Source: Bacillus sp. FSL K6-3431
GTDB lineage: Bacteria; Bacillota; Bacilli; Bacillales; Bacillaceae_C
NCBI RefSeq assembly: GCF_038002605.1
Contig: NZ_JBBOCT010000001.1
Span: 2,728,001-2,792,000 of the forward strand
Direction of reading: 5' to 3'
DNA: 64,000 bases
Part shown: piece after piece, positions 1 to 8,587 of the stretch
Position numbering within the stretch: position 1 is the stretch's first letter
Layout: every line of letters starts with the position of its first letter
The notes under the pieces: generated by a model
Seen by the model: the letters and a program-made list of their open reading frames with translations, nothing else
Told to the model about the DNA's origin: nothing
Database searches by the model: none
Made by a program: the position numbers and the translations under genes

Positions 1-467
1 TTCTTTAATTTAGGAATGGCACCAATACGCCATTTTTTGACGGCAGAGGGTGATACCTTTTCATGCCCAGCAATTTCTTGGATTGTCATCCCATAATAAA
101 AGGTATATACGACCCATTGCTTCTGTTTCTCTGTCAGGTCAGTGCAATAAGAAAGTAGGATGGCAAGCTGCAATGGCTGCTCCCCATTATCGACTGCCGT
201 TTCCCAAAAGGATTCCTCAGGATAAACGTTTCTCTCTTCCATCTTCGTTCTGTTCGATAAATCCGTCATGATCCGCCCTTTTATGTAAGAGAAGGCATAC
301 GTGCTAAATAACGTTCCTTTATCTGGCTCAAATCGCCGCTGAGCATCCCAAAGAGCAATCATACCTGTTTGAAAATACTCCTCCACATCTTTATAAATAT
401 GAAGGTATTTAATAATATGGTAAATCATTGGTCGAAACTCTTCCACAACATCCTCAAACCTTGCCAT
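1..467 (-). CDS. Sigma-70 family RNA polymerase sigma factor (partial, runs off left edge)
   Basis: Read on the minus strand from ATG at 467, with GGAAGG placed about 8 bases upstream. It gives an uninterrupted frame of 155 codons to the window edge, beginning MARFEDVVEEFRPMIYHI. Residues about 1-75 resemble sigma region 2 (YFQTGMIALWDAQRRF, then GTLFSTYAFSYIKGR), and residues 125-150 carry a region 4-type helix-turn-helix (QEIAGHEKVSPSAVKKW). This is the arrangement of short, ComX/SigH-like or ECF-like alternative sigma factors of Bacillales. It would direct RNA polymerase to a specific promoter set, which cannot be predicted. No anti-sigma gene is visible upstream. The C-terminal end is outside the window. 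The family call is firm; the subgroup is not. Confidence 0.8.
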   Translation of the reverse strand, partial: MARFEDVVEEFRPMIYHIIKYLHIYKDVEEYFQTGMIALWDAQRRFEPDKGTLFSTYAFSYIKGRIMTDLSNRTKMEERNVYPEESFWETAVDNGEQPLQLAILLSYCTDLTEKQKQWVVYTFYYGMTIQEIAGHEKVSPSAVKKWRIGAIPKLK

Positions 468-911
468 TCTGATTCCTTCCTGGAAAGCGCGCTATTCAAT
501 TGTATTCCCGGGTACCCATACAATAATAAAAAGCGTGTATGTATACGAACGAACAAAATATTAAAAATGAGTCGATAAATTTGGGATTAGACCAAAATAA
601 ATGTCAATAAGTCACTTTTCTCCTAGGGGATAAGTGACTTATTGAAACAATTTCACAACGGATCATTGTGGACAGATGTTTTTATCCATGCAAATATGCC
701 TGGTTAAATAAAATTATCTACCAAACTAGTTAGGAGAATATCATGCGTCTTGACTTAAGATGAGATTTTCATTGAGATCATTCTGTCCTTTTGATGTAGG
801 TGTCCAATATTCCTCATTATATATATCAAAGGTGGAAGTAATGAGTGAATCGAGCAAGACAATTGCGTGGATTCGATTACTTTTGCATAAAAAATAATTG
901 GAGGAATGAAA
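468..911. other. Intergenic region with one hairpin and one tiny ORF
   Basis: About 440 bases between the sigma factor gene and the broken replication gene. It holds a 13-bp inverted repeat (605-644) and a possible 18-codon ORF at 841-897 (MSESSKTIAWIRLLLHKK) preceded by AAGGTGG. The tiny ORF may be a remnant of a mobile-element gene. Nothing else was recognised. Confidence 0.5.
605..644. terminator. 13-bp perfect inverted repeat, possible terminator
   Basis: CAATAAGTCACTT (605-617) pairs perfectly with AAGTGACTTATTG (632-644) across a 14-base loop. There is no clear T-run on either side, so it may be a terminator-like structure or a protein-binding inverted repeat. Confidence 0.35.
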
Positions 912-1470
912 ATGAGTAAATTATTGATGAAGGAATGTCCAGTCGTGTTTCAGCCGTCTTTTGCACAAGAATTGGGAGTAAACGCAGCCATTTTATTGCA
1001 ACAAATTCATTATTGGCTCATTACTTGCTCGACGAAGAAGGACGGGTCGCAAATGGGTGTATAACACGTATAAGGATTGGCAAGAGCAGCTGCCGTTTTG
1101 GTCGGAGGTGACGATCAAAAGGGCCCTCAAATTACTGGAAAGGGAAGGCTTTATTTTCACCGCCAATTTTAATAAGTATCGTATGGATCAGACGAAATGG
1201 TATACGATTAATTATCCAAAAATACTCGAGTCGGAAAAAGCGTCTCATTTAGATCAGGACGATAGTCATTCTATTCTATTGGATGGTACAGAATGCCCTA
1301 TTCAAGGGGGCAATGTGAGCGGAGCAATACCAGAGATTACTACAGAGAATACAAAATAAATATATAATAACCCCTATTCCGAGGTGATCGAATACTTAAA
1401 TAGTATAACAAATGCTGCATATGGAAGTAATAACAATGATTCAACTTTACTAAAAAACTTTGAAAATTAA
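912..1470 (+). pseudogene. Broken phage-type replication (DnaD-like/HTH) protein
   Basis: The start is ATG 912, seven bases after GGAGG (900-904). The first frame reads MSKLLMKECPVVFQPSFAQE and then NAAILLQQIHYWL, typical of the N-terminal helix-turn-helix part of phage replisome-organiser proteins. The similarity then jumps through a second frame (about 1022-1048, YLLDEEGR) to a third frame from about 1045 (KWVYNTYKDWQEQLPFWS), which stops at TAA 1359. In that same frame beyond the stop, PYSEVIEYLNSITN (about 1372-1413) resembles the conserved C-terminal region of these phage proteins. There are therefore at least two frameshifts and one nonsense codon. In an intact phage the protein loads the replication machinery; this copy cannot. 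It marks a decayed prophage or integrated element. Confidence 0.65.
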
Positions 1471-1823
1471 TAGAAAAGTCAAATTAAATAGAATAGTATA
1501 CAAGCATGTAGGTAATTCATCTTACCCTCGCTAGATAGAATTAAATGGAACGGTGAAAAAAAGTAGGAGGAGATATAGTTATGTATAATTTCAATGAAGT
1601 ACCTGTTGATGGACATGACTATTGGATAAAGCACAAAGAACTGGGGATATTGAGATCTTTTTCATTGTAAATCAAACGTATACATGGGTCTCTGCAAGTT
1701 ACTGCTTTTGGGATGAAGAAAGCATTGTAGGAATAGGCACACAGGACATAAAAACTGCAGGTATACAGGCCTCTTTAAGAAAGGCAACAAAAATAGCTAT
1801 TAATGAATTATTTCAAGAACTTG

Positions 1824-1828
1824 CTGAG
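1824..1828 (+). repeat. Target-site duplication CTGAG, left copy
   Basis: CTGAG directly precedes the IS left end and is repeated at 3974-3978. Removing the element and one copy restores the reading frame of the interrupted gene. Confidence 0.85.
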
Positions 1829-1924
1829 TGTCAGTGCCGCTGATAAAATACCCAATAACGCCGGTTTAAAATTCCCCAATAATAACAGATAATCGTCACA
1901 TAGACTGAAAGATTAGGAGTGTAT

Positions 1925-3176
1925 GTGACGGTGCTGAAGATAGGGGAATTTTTTATGATAAGAGAATTACATCAGAAAGGTTGGACAATAACTGCAATTG
2001 CCGGAGAAACTGGTTTCGATCGTAAAACAATTAATAAATATATAAATAGCGAGGAAAACCCCAAGGCGATATCAAGAAAGAAACGGCAAAGTAAACTGGA
2101 CCCTTTTAAGCCATACCTGCAGCAGCGCATTCAAGAAGGAACGACAAATTGCGTTGTCCTTTTAGAAGAACTTGAGGCATTGGGATATGAAGGTAAAAGT
2201 ACTATTTTAAGAGATTTTGTGCAGCCCTTTCGGGCGCAACCAAAGAAGCAGGCCACGGTTCGCTTCGAAACCCCACCCGGACGGCAAGCTCAGATGGATT
2301 GGGCAGAAGTTGGACAATATGAGGTGGATGGTCGACTACAAGAAATCTATGCATTTATTATGGTCCTCGGCTATTCAAGAATGAAATACATCGAATTCAC
2401 AACAGATATGAAAATGGAAACGTTGATGAAGTGTCATATGAATGCCTTTGGTTATTTTAATGGCATTCCCGCACAGATTTTATATGACAATATGAAAACA
2501 GTTGTGACCAAGCATAGTCCAGCTGAAATTCGATTCAACAGGGTCTTTGAGGATTTTTTAGCTTATTACGGAGTTACACCGAAAGCGTGTAAACCTTACC
2601 GGCCCCAAACAAAAGGAAAGGTAGAACGCACAGTATATTATTTGAAGAATAACTTCTTTCAGAGAAAACATGGGCCAACATTAGAGGATCTTAATCAGGA
2701 CATTCAAAAATGGCTTGATAAGACTGCAAATATAAAGAAAAACGAAACAACACAGGAACCTCCGGTTCAACGCTTACAAAAAGAGCAGCCATTCCTTCAG
2801 GCGTGGGGTGTGAAATCTCTTTTCCCGATAAGTCGATGGGAAATGCGCGAAGTAAGTAAAGATTGCTTTGTATCTTATCTAGGCAATAAGTATTCTGTTC
2901 CATAGACAAAAGGTCAAGATTAAAGTAACGCATGAAAAACAGCTGGAGATATACGATGAACAAGAGTGTATTGCCCAACATCCCCTTGTATCAGAAAAGG
3001 CAAAGGTATTTATGAAACCAGAACATTACGCGGGATTGCACTCCATAAAAAAAGAGCAGAAGCAGCAGAATCATAACGGTTTGGCGACCCCCGATTCTTC
3101 TATCTCTACTCAAATTCCAAATGTGGAAACTCGTTCTCTCGCTACCTATGCCGCACTGGAAGAAGGTGATTCTTAA
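1925..3176 (+). pseudogene. istA: IS21-family transposase IstA, frameshifted near its C-terminus
   Basis: GTG 1925 follows AGGAG (1915-1919) by five bases and is preferred to GTG 1919, which overlaps the ribosome binding site. The frame holds an N-terminal helix-turn-helix (GWTITAIAGETGFDRKTINK) and an rve-type integrase core with the DDE acids in QMDWAEVG, LYDNMKT and KGKVERTV. It stops at 2905 just after GNKYSVP. The usual IstA C-terminus continues in another frame from about 2907 (KVKIKVTHEKQLEIYDEQEC) to TAA 3174-3176, so one or two bases have been lost near 2900. The DDE core is intact but the C-terminal beta-rich domain is detached. A programmed frameshift is unlikely, since no slippery heptamer is evident. 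Confidence 0.85.
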
Positions 3177-3937
3177 TGAATAAACTTCTTGAAGAACGAC
3201 TATCTCAACTAGGCTGGCACCATACTGCCAGTCAACTGGACGATATTGTAGAGAACGCCTCTACTAATAATGTATCATATTTTGATTTTCTCGACACGGT
3301 TGTTTTACAAGAATGGGAAACTCGTGAAGCGAACTTACTGGAAAAACGAATTAAGCGATCCAAACTTCCCTATACGAAAACAATCCATGACTTTGATTTT
3401 AGCTTCCAGCCGAGTATAAGCGAACAACGTGTGAAAGAAACATTAACCTGTCGGTTTATAGCCAATGGAGAAAATCGAATTCTCCTAGGCCCTCCTGGTG
3501 TTGGGAAAACACATCTCGCGATTTCTATCGCTTTAGAAGCATTGACCCAGGGTTTTACAGCTTTATTCTTAACAGCAGAGGCAATGGTTTCAGAATGCCG
3601 GAAGGCAGAGGCAAAAGGTACACTCACACGGCTAGTAAGCAAATGGAGTCGACCGGATTTGATCATCTTGGATGAGGTAGGTTATTTCCCTTTCGATGAA
3701 CTAACTGCCAATGTGTTTTTTCAAGTAGTTTCAAAGCGATATGAACATGGAGCCATGATTTTAACTTCAAATAAATCCTTTATTGAATGGGGGAAAGTAT
3801 TCGGCGACGATGTGCTGGCCACAGCCGTTTTAGATCGTTTACTCCATCATTCTGTTACATTTAATATAAAAGGAGATTCTTATCGTATGAAAGAAAAGAA
3901 AAAGGCCGGGATTTTCCCGGCTACACCAATTAATTGA
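3176..3937 (+). CDS. istB: IS21-family helper ATPase IstB
   Basis: 253 residues, intact. Its ATG overlaps the final A of the istA stop, the usual IS21 translational coupling. Walker A is GPPGVGKTH (about residues 104-112) and Walker B is LIILDEVGYFP (about residues 161-171), placing it in the DnaA/IstB AAA+ group. IstB binds ATP, assembles on target DNA and delivers it to the IstA transposase. Length and motifs are normal. With istA broken it could only serve other IS21 copies in the genome. Confidence 0.93.
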   Translation: MNKLLEERLSQLGWHHTASQLDDIVENASTNNVSYFDFLDTVVLQEWETREANLLEKRIKRSKLPYTKTIHDFDFSFQPSISEQRVKETLTCRFIANGENRILLGPPGVGKTHLAISIALEALTQGFTALFLTAEAMVSECRKAEAKGTLTRLVSKWSRPDLIILDEVGYFPFDELTANVFFQVVSKRYEHGAMILTSNKSFIEWGKVFGDDVLATAVLDRLLHHSVTFNIKGDSYRMKEKKKAGIFPATPIN

Positions 3938-3973
3938 CCGGTTAAAATGGGGAAAAATAGAACGGTATTGACA

Positions 3974-3978
3974 CTGAG
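3974..3978 (+). repeat. Target-site duplication CTGAG, right copy
   Basis: CTGAG directly follows the IS right end and matches 1824-1828. Confidence 0.85.
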
Positions 3979-4071
3979 CAAGGGATCAGCGTTTGGCAGT
4001 CAAAGAAGCCACGTACGGATCAGAAAGCAGCGTTTGTATTCATTGCACCCGAAAAGAAAAAGAAGAACTGA

Positions 4072-4510
4072 GTAAAGTTATTAAGGTTGTATTTGTTTTT
4101 ATAATCTAATATAAAATAAATTGAATTTTACACTTCAACTGCATAGCACTAATAATTACATGCAAAATAGGTCTAGAACCATTCAATAAGGGGAGTATTA
4201 TATATGTTTTTTAAAAACAGTGAATCAATTGGTAGAATTAGATGTTCATATTGGAGGGAGCTTATACAATCACAGGAACCTGTGTATGTAGATTTTATTC
4301 AATTAGTCATCAAGCATGTGGTTATGTTCCTGAAGCAAAAGACTCGGGAACCTTTATAGAAATCCTACAACGATATCCTTCAGAGGAAGAAAACGGGGGA
4401 ACAAGATTGCATTGAAAAACATTATATCTTGAACATCTTCATTGTGCTGCAATTGGAACAATAGACAGTCTGGATCTTCCGATTATTAATCGAGTGATAC
4501 TAACCAAAAT
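4072..4510. other. Intergenic stretch after the IS, one weak ORF
   Basis: About 440 bases. A 51-codon ORF at 4204-4359 (MFFKNSESIGRIRCSYWREL) has GGGGAG upstream but no recognisable family, and its composition looks degraded. Otherwise nothing was seen before the terminator at 4511. Confidence 0.4.
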
Positions 4511-4541
4511 AAGCCCTGAATCCAACATGGAGTCAGGGCTT
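4511..4541 (-). terminator. Rho-independent terminator of the exopolysaccharide operon
   Basis: AAGCCCTGA (4511-4519) pairs with TCAGGGCTT (4533-4541). Read on the minus strand it is followed by ATTTTGG. It lies about 80 bases past the end of the last operon gene. Confidence 0.7.
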
Positions 4542-4621
4542 ACATAGTAACTGTAGTTGAAGGCAGGGTGATTGCATCGACTGTCGAATGCGTAAGATAT
4601 AAGTTTATTAGAATGAAGTAT

Positions 4622-5647
4622 CTATTTCACTCTATAATACTCCACATACCATTCAGCAAATCTCTGCAACCCTTCTTCTATCGAAGTCTCTGGCTTAAAT
4701 CCAACAGCTTCTTGAAGTAAGTCAGTAGACGCATAAGTAGCAGGCACATCTCCCGGCTTAATCGGTTCAAAGCTTTTCTCAAATATCACTTCTTTGCCTA
4801 AGGCCTTACCTAAAGCTTTTTCAAGCGTTTCAATATAAGCCATCAATTTTTCCGGGCAGTTGTTACCAATATTGTAAACCTTATGAGGAACGGACTCAGT
4901 AGAAGGTTTACCTATTAGTCTTTCAATTCCAACTACAATATCATCTACAAATGTAAAATCACGATAAAGATCGTTTTCAAAATCACCATTATTAAATATT
5001 TTAATTGGCTCACCAGCAAAATATTTATCGGTAAATCCAAAGTATGCCATATCCGGTCGTCCCATAGGTCCATAAACGGTAAAGAACCGGAGGCCTGTAG
5101 CTGGAATATTATATAAATGGCTATATGTATGAGCCATCAATTCATTCGACTTTTTAGTAGAGGCATAAAGTGAAACAGGGTTATCAACAAAATCCGTTTC
5201 CTCAAAAGGAACTTTTTTATTCGCTCCATATACAGAACTAGATGATGCATATACAAGGTGATCCACTGGATTATGTCTGCAGGCTTCAAGGATATTGTAA
5301 AAACCAATGATATTGCTTTGAATATATACATCTGGATTTTCTATTGAATAACGCACACCTGCCTGAGCAGCTAGATTTACGACAACATTAGGCTTATACT
5401 CTTCAAAGATGCTCATAATCATCGCCTTATCTGAGATATCACCTTTAATGAAGGTAAACTTCTCATAGGGCTTAAGTTGTTCTAAACGAGCATGTTTTAG
5501 ATTAATATCATAGTAATCATTTAGATTATCAACACCTATGACTAGGCATCCTTGTTCTAGTAGTTTCTTAGATAAGAAATACCCAATGAAACCAGCTGCC
5601 CCAGTGATAAGGTATGTTTTACTAGAATCAAGAGTTTTGTAATTCAA
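4622..5647 (-). CDS. UDP-glucuronate epimerase-type NAD-dependent sugar epimerase
   Basis: 341 residues, extended SDR epimerase. The Rossmann glycine motif GAAGFIG is at 16-22, the serine run SSSS at 135-138, and the catalytic pair Y161/K165 in YASTK. The RFFTVYGPMGRPDMA segment is characteristic of the UDP-glucuronate 4-epimerase (CapI/LspL/GAE) branch, which turns UDP-glucuronate into UDP-galacturonate. The start is TTG 5647, ten bases after AAAGGAG, and the first 20 bases lie inside the upstream UDP-glucose dehydrogenase gene, so the two are translationally coupled. It is the last gene of the operon, before the terminator at 4511. The exact sugar product is inferred from the family and from its partner. 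Confidence 0.85.
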   Translation of the reverse strand: MNYKTLDSSKTYLITGAAGFIGYFLSKKLLEQGCLVIGVDNLNDYYDINLKHARLEQLKPYEKFTFIKGDISDKAMIMSIFEEYKPNVVVNLAAQAGVRYSIENPDVYIQSNIIGFYNILEACRHNPVDHLVYASSSSVYGANKKVPFEETDFVDNPVSLYASTKKSNELMAHTYSHLYNIPATGLRFFTVYGPMGRPDMAYFGFTDKYFAGEPIKIFNNGDFENDLYRDFTFVDDIVVGIERLIGKPSTESVPHKVYNIGNNCPEKLMAYIETLEKALGKALGKEVIFEKSFEPIKPGDVPATYASTDLLQEAVGFKPETSIEEGLQRFAEWYVEYYRVK

Positions 5648-6998
5648 GATTCTTCGACTCCTTTAAAGTTGCCCTAGGCGCTGGTTGTCTTCCAATCGAG
5701 TGATATTCTACCCCTGCTTGTTTCATATCATTTACATCATAGACATTTCTTCCATCATATACTAAAGGAGTTTGCATCAACTGTTTATAAGTTGATGGCA
5801 CAGCTGCTTTTACTTCTCCCCATTCAGTAAAGATAAAGCAGACATTCGCTCCTTCTAATGCATCTTCAACATTAGCAGCATAAGTAATGCTCCCCTTGCC
5901 ATTCTCGCCTTCTGGATATACTTTAGCAAAGTTTTCCTCTCCAACAGGGTCAAAGGCAAATATATTAGCACCTTGCTCTAATAATAATGGGACATTTACA
6001 AGGGATGCGGCTTCTCTCAAATCATCTGTTCCTGGTTTAAAGGTCAACCCTAAAACAGCTACCTTAAGTCCGTTAAATGTAATTAGTCTTTTGCTTGCCT
6101 TTTTATACAACATCGTTTTTTGGTCATTATTCACATCAATGGCAGCCTTAACAGTTTTAAGCTCATAACCATTCTGTCTTGCCAGATTTTCCAACGCTTT
6201 TGTATCCTTAGGGAAACATGAACCACCGAAACCAATTCCCGCATTTAAAAACTTATTGCCGATTCGCTCATCAAAACTCATCCCTCTTGCAACATCTTGA
6301 ATATCCGCACCGACCAGTTCACAAAGATTTGCAATATCATTCATATAGGAAATTTTAAGGGCAAGGAAGTCATTAGATGCATACTTAATCATTTCTGCAG
6401 ATCTTCTATTTACTGAAACAATTGGTAAACGAAACGGTTCATAAACCTTCATCAAACGCTCTTCCGCCCATTTACTTTCTGTTCCAATAATAATCCTATC
6501 CGCATGTAGCGTACCTTGAACAGCAGAACCTTGTGCCAAAAACTCCGGATTTGATGCTACTTCCACTTTCACATCATGAACTAAAAAGTCATGAATAAAC
6601 TGCTCAACTTTATCATTCGTTCCAACTGGGACTGTTGATTTTACAACGATAAGACAATCTTTTTCTATCGTTTCGGCAATTTGCCTTGCAACAGTTGCTA
6701 TATACGAAAGATTTGCAGAACCATCTGCTTGCTCCGGAGTACCTACACCTATAAAAATTGCATCCGCATCCTTGTAAGCAGATTTATAATCTGTTGTATA
6801 ATCAATTCTTCCAACTGCATAATTCTTCTGCATCAAGTCTTCCAAGCCAGCTTCATAAATTGGAGAAACCCCGGACTTCATTACGTTCACTTTATTTTCA
6901 TCAATATCAACACAGGCCACTTGATGGCCCATTTCTGCAAAACATACACCTGCTACTAAGCCGACGTATCCTGTTCCTGCTACTGCTATTTTATACAT
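5628..6998 (-). CDS. ugd: UDP-glucose 6-dehydrogenase
   Basis: 456 residues, the usual length for Ugd/TuaD. GTGYVG (8-13) binds NAD. GGSCFPKD carries the catalytic cysteine, C261. The remaining UDP-binding C-terminal domain includes LGLTFKPGTDDLREA. It oxidises UDP-glucose, supplied by the GalU encoded in the same operon, to UDP-glucuronate, and overlaps by 20 bases the epimerase that can act on this product. The start ATG 6998 has AGGTGAGGTG upstream. This gene shows that the polymer contains a uronic acid and is therefore acidic. Confidence 0.95.
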   Translation of the reverse strand: MYKIAVAGTGYVGLVAGVCFAEMGHQVACVDIDENKVNVMKSGVSPIYEAGLEDLMQKNYAVGRIDYTTDYKSAYKDADAIFIGVGTPEQADGSANLSYIATVARQIAETIEKDCLIVVKSTVPVGTNDKVEQFIHDFLVHDVKVEVASNPEFLAQGSAVQGTLHADRIIIGTESKWAEERLMKVYEPFRLPIVSVNRRSAEMIKYASNDFLALKISYMNDIANLCELVGADIQDVARGMSFDERIGNKFLNAGIGFGGSCFPKDTKALENLARQNGYELKTVKAAIDVNNDQKTMLYKKASKRLITFNGLKVAVLGLTFKPGTDDLREAASLVNVPLLLEQGANIFAFDPVGEENFAKVYPEGENGKGSITYAANVEDALEGANVCFIFTEWGEVKAAVPSTYKQLMQTPLVYDGRNVYDVNDMKQAGVEYHSIGRQPAPRATLKESKNLELQNS

Positions 6999-7111
6999 AT
7001 TTGCACCTCACCTAGAAAGTTAAGATTGTATAATTTAAATTAATACAACCCATTTTTTATAAAATAAATTTGCTATCTAAGAATAAATTATTTATGGTCC
7101 TACCTCTACAG

Positions 7112-8587
7112 TTATCTGTTATTTTTTAAAAATTTATTAGGTATTAGCTTTATACCAATTTCGAATATCTCTTTCCTCATTTTAGGAAACTTGAATAGTA
7201 TAGTAAAGTAAAACACTATACATGAAACAATTGATAATATACTCCATAATAAACTATCACTTACTTCTTTTGACAAATAACCTAGTAAACCCATTGCAAC
7301 TGCGGAAATCCCTGCTGGAAATACATTTTTAAACGTATTTACTATTGAAACTTTGATTATAGCTTTCATTATTAATAAATGAACCACAACGAACTGGATT
7401 CTGATCAATGATCTAGCATATACTAGAGGCCAAAATCCAGATTTTGCAGCTATTAGGCATGTTGGAACTAACACTATTAGATGCAACACTTGTGCAAAAA
7501 AGGATAACTTAGGTTTTCCTTTTGCACGATATACTTCACTACAATAATGGCCGAAAACAATCATAATCGCACTAGTTAAAGCCCATATCCCGATAACACC
7601 ACTAGCTTCTCCCCATTGGCTACCTAACATTACTTGTGTCGCTAAATCACTAAATAAAAAAATACCAACGCCTAACGGAAAGACGAATACCGAAACAAGT
7701 CGTTGAAATTTAAAAAACAAACTTTTAAACTTACTTTCATCATTTTGCAATCTTGATAATGCGGAAAATAGCACTGGGACTGTAGCTCCAGTAATGAGGG
7801 CTAATAATGAATTAACCATTATTGTAGATGTTTTATATATCCCTAAGTAATATTCATTTAAATAATAACCGATGATAAATGCATCAACCCACGCAGTAAG
7901 CCAAATAGAAACTGCCTCTACTAATGACCAAATACTAAATGATAACATTTCTTTTAGTATTTTAACATTATAAAATAATTTTGGTTTCCATTTTGACTTA
8001 AGGGTAAGGATTAAAGCATTAAAAAGCTGCATGCAAATCATACCTATAATTAACGACCAATAACTGAAACCTAGTAAAGCTAAAGGAATTGTCACTAGAA
8101 AAGGAATCATTATAGAGATAACCCTAACAATAAAAAGGGTTTTAAAATCAAATTCACGTCTAAACAGTGCCATTTGAATACTAGAAAAAGAGGTTAAAGG
8201 TAATTGAATACAAGCTATAATAATAACTATTCCAAGTCCAGGGTTTCCTACCATTATAGAAATTTGTTCATTAAATAAAGCAATTATTCCCCATAGAAAA
8301 AGCGAAAGGGCAAAGTTTGTCCAGAAAGCCACATTTGCATTTAGATACTTCTCTTTATCACTTTTAAATTCATGTTGTACTAAATATTTTTGAAAGCCAG
8401 CATCTGTAAACATATCCGCGAAACTAATAATCATTGTTATTGTTGCAATAACTCCAAATGCTTCTGGCGCTAATATTCTAGCTAAAATCATATTTGTTAC
8501 TGGTACAATAATTTTTGCAATAATTTCAGTAATAGAAGACCATTTAGCAGCATTTGCAATTTTCTTATTAAATTGCTTATCTTGCAT
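7112..8587 (-). CDS. Polysaccharide flippase (Wzx/TuaB-like membrane protein)
   Basis: 491 residues and very hydrophobic, with about 12-14 predicted membrane spans. It opens AANAAKWSSITEIIAK-like, and the ARILAPEAFGVIATITMI segment is typical of the WzxC/TuaB branch of the MOP flippase superfamily. It would move undecaprenyl-linked repeat units across the membrane for polymerisation. Its start overlaps the end of the CapA-like gene by 11 bases, with GGAGAAAA upstream. Only one flippase is present in the cluster, beside one polymerase, which fits a Wzx/Wzy pathway. Confidence 0.88.
   Translation of the reverse strand: MQDKQFNKKIANAAKWSSITEIIAKIIVPVTNMILARILAPEAFGVIATITMIISFADMFTDAGFQKYLVQHEFKSDKEKYLNANVAFWTNFALSLFLWGIIALFNEQISIMVGNPGLGIVIIIACIQLPLTSFSSIQMALFRREFDFKTLFIVRVISIMIPFLVTIPLALLGFSYWSLIIGMICMQLFNALILTLKSKWKPKLFYNVKILKEMLSFSIWSLVEAVSIWLTAWVDAFIIGYYLNEYYLGIYKTSTIMVNSLLALITGATVPVLFSALSRLQNDESKFKSLFFKFQRLVSVFVFPLGVGIFLFSDLATQVMLGSQWGEASGVIGIWALTSAIMIVFGHYCSEVYRAKGKPKLSFFAQVLHLIVLVPTCLIAAKSGFWPLVYARSLIRIQFVVVHLLIMKAIIKVSIVNTFKNVFPAGISAVAMGLLGYLSKEVSDSLLWSILSIVSCIVFYFTILFKFPKMRKEIFEIGIKLIPNKFLKNNR

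Larger units (their letters stand above)
1829..3973 (+). mobile_element. IS21-family insertion sequence (complete, about 2.15 kb)
   Basis: The ends are TGTCAGTGCCGCT at 1829 and the reverse complement TGTCAATACCGTT at 3973: imperfect 13-bp terminal inverted repeats with the TG...CA tips usual for IS21. Five bases, CTGAG, are repeated directly outside each end (1824-1828 and 3974-3978), as expected of target duplication. Inside are istA (transposase, frameshifted) and istB (ATPase helper) in the usual order, the istA stop overlapping the istB start. The intact ends and duplication point to a fairly recent insertion, but the broken istA suggests this copy no longer moves by itself. Confidence 0.9.
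1581..4071 (+). pseudogene. Small phage-like gene of unknown function, split by IS21 element and frameshifted
   Basis: The start is ATG 1581 after AGGAGG (1565-1570). The frame is MYNFNEVPVDGHDYW and then appears to have lost one base near 1621: restoring a G gives YWDKAQRTGDIEIFFIVN and continues in the frame that is open to 1843. The IS21-family element enters at 1829. Joining the sequence before 1829 to that after the second CTGAG (3974-3978) restores one continuous frame, ELFQELAEQGISVWQSKKP to a stop at 4069-4071, with a lysine-rich tail. The reconstructed protein is about 115 residues. No domain was recognised. Its position next to a phage replication relic suggests an accessory gene of the same decayed element. 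Confidence 0.65.

Noticed and set aside
841..897. 18-codon ORF with a ribosome binding site as a leader peptide gene
   Set aside because: Too short to assign, and the following gene is a degraded phage relic, so no regulated target exists.
1919..3176. Programmed frameshift in istA
   Set aside because: IS21 istA does not normally need one, no slippery heptamer was seen near 2900, and the break looks like base loss.
4204..4359. 51-codon ORF after the IS element
   Set aside because: It has a fair ribosome site but no family resemblance; reported only as part of the intergenic note.
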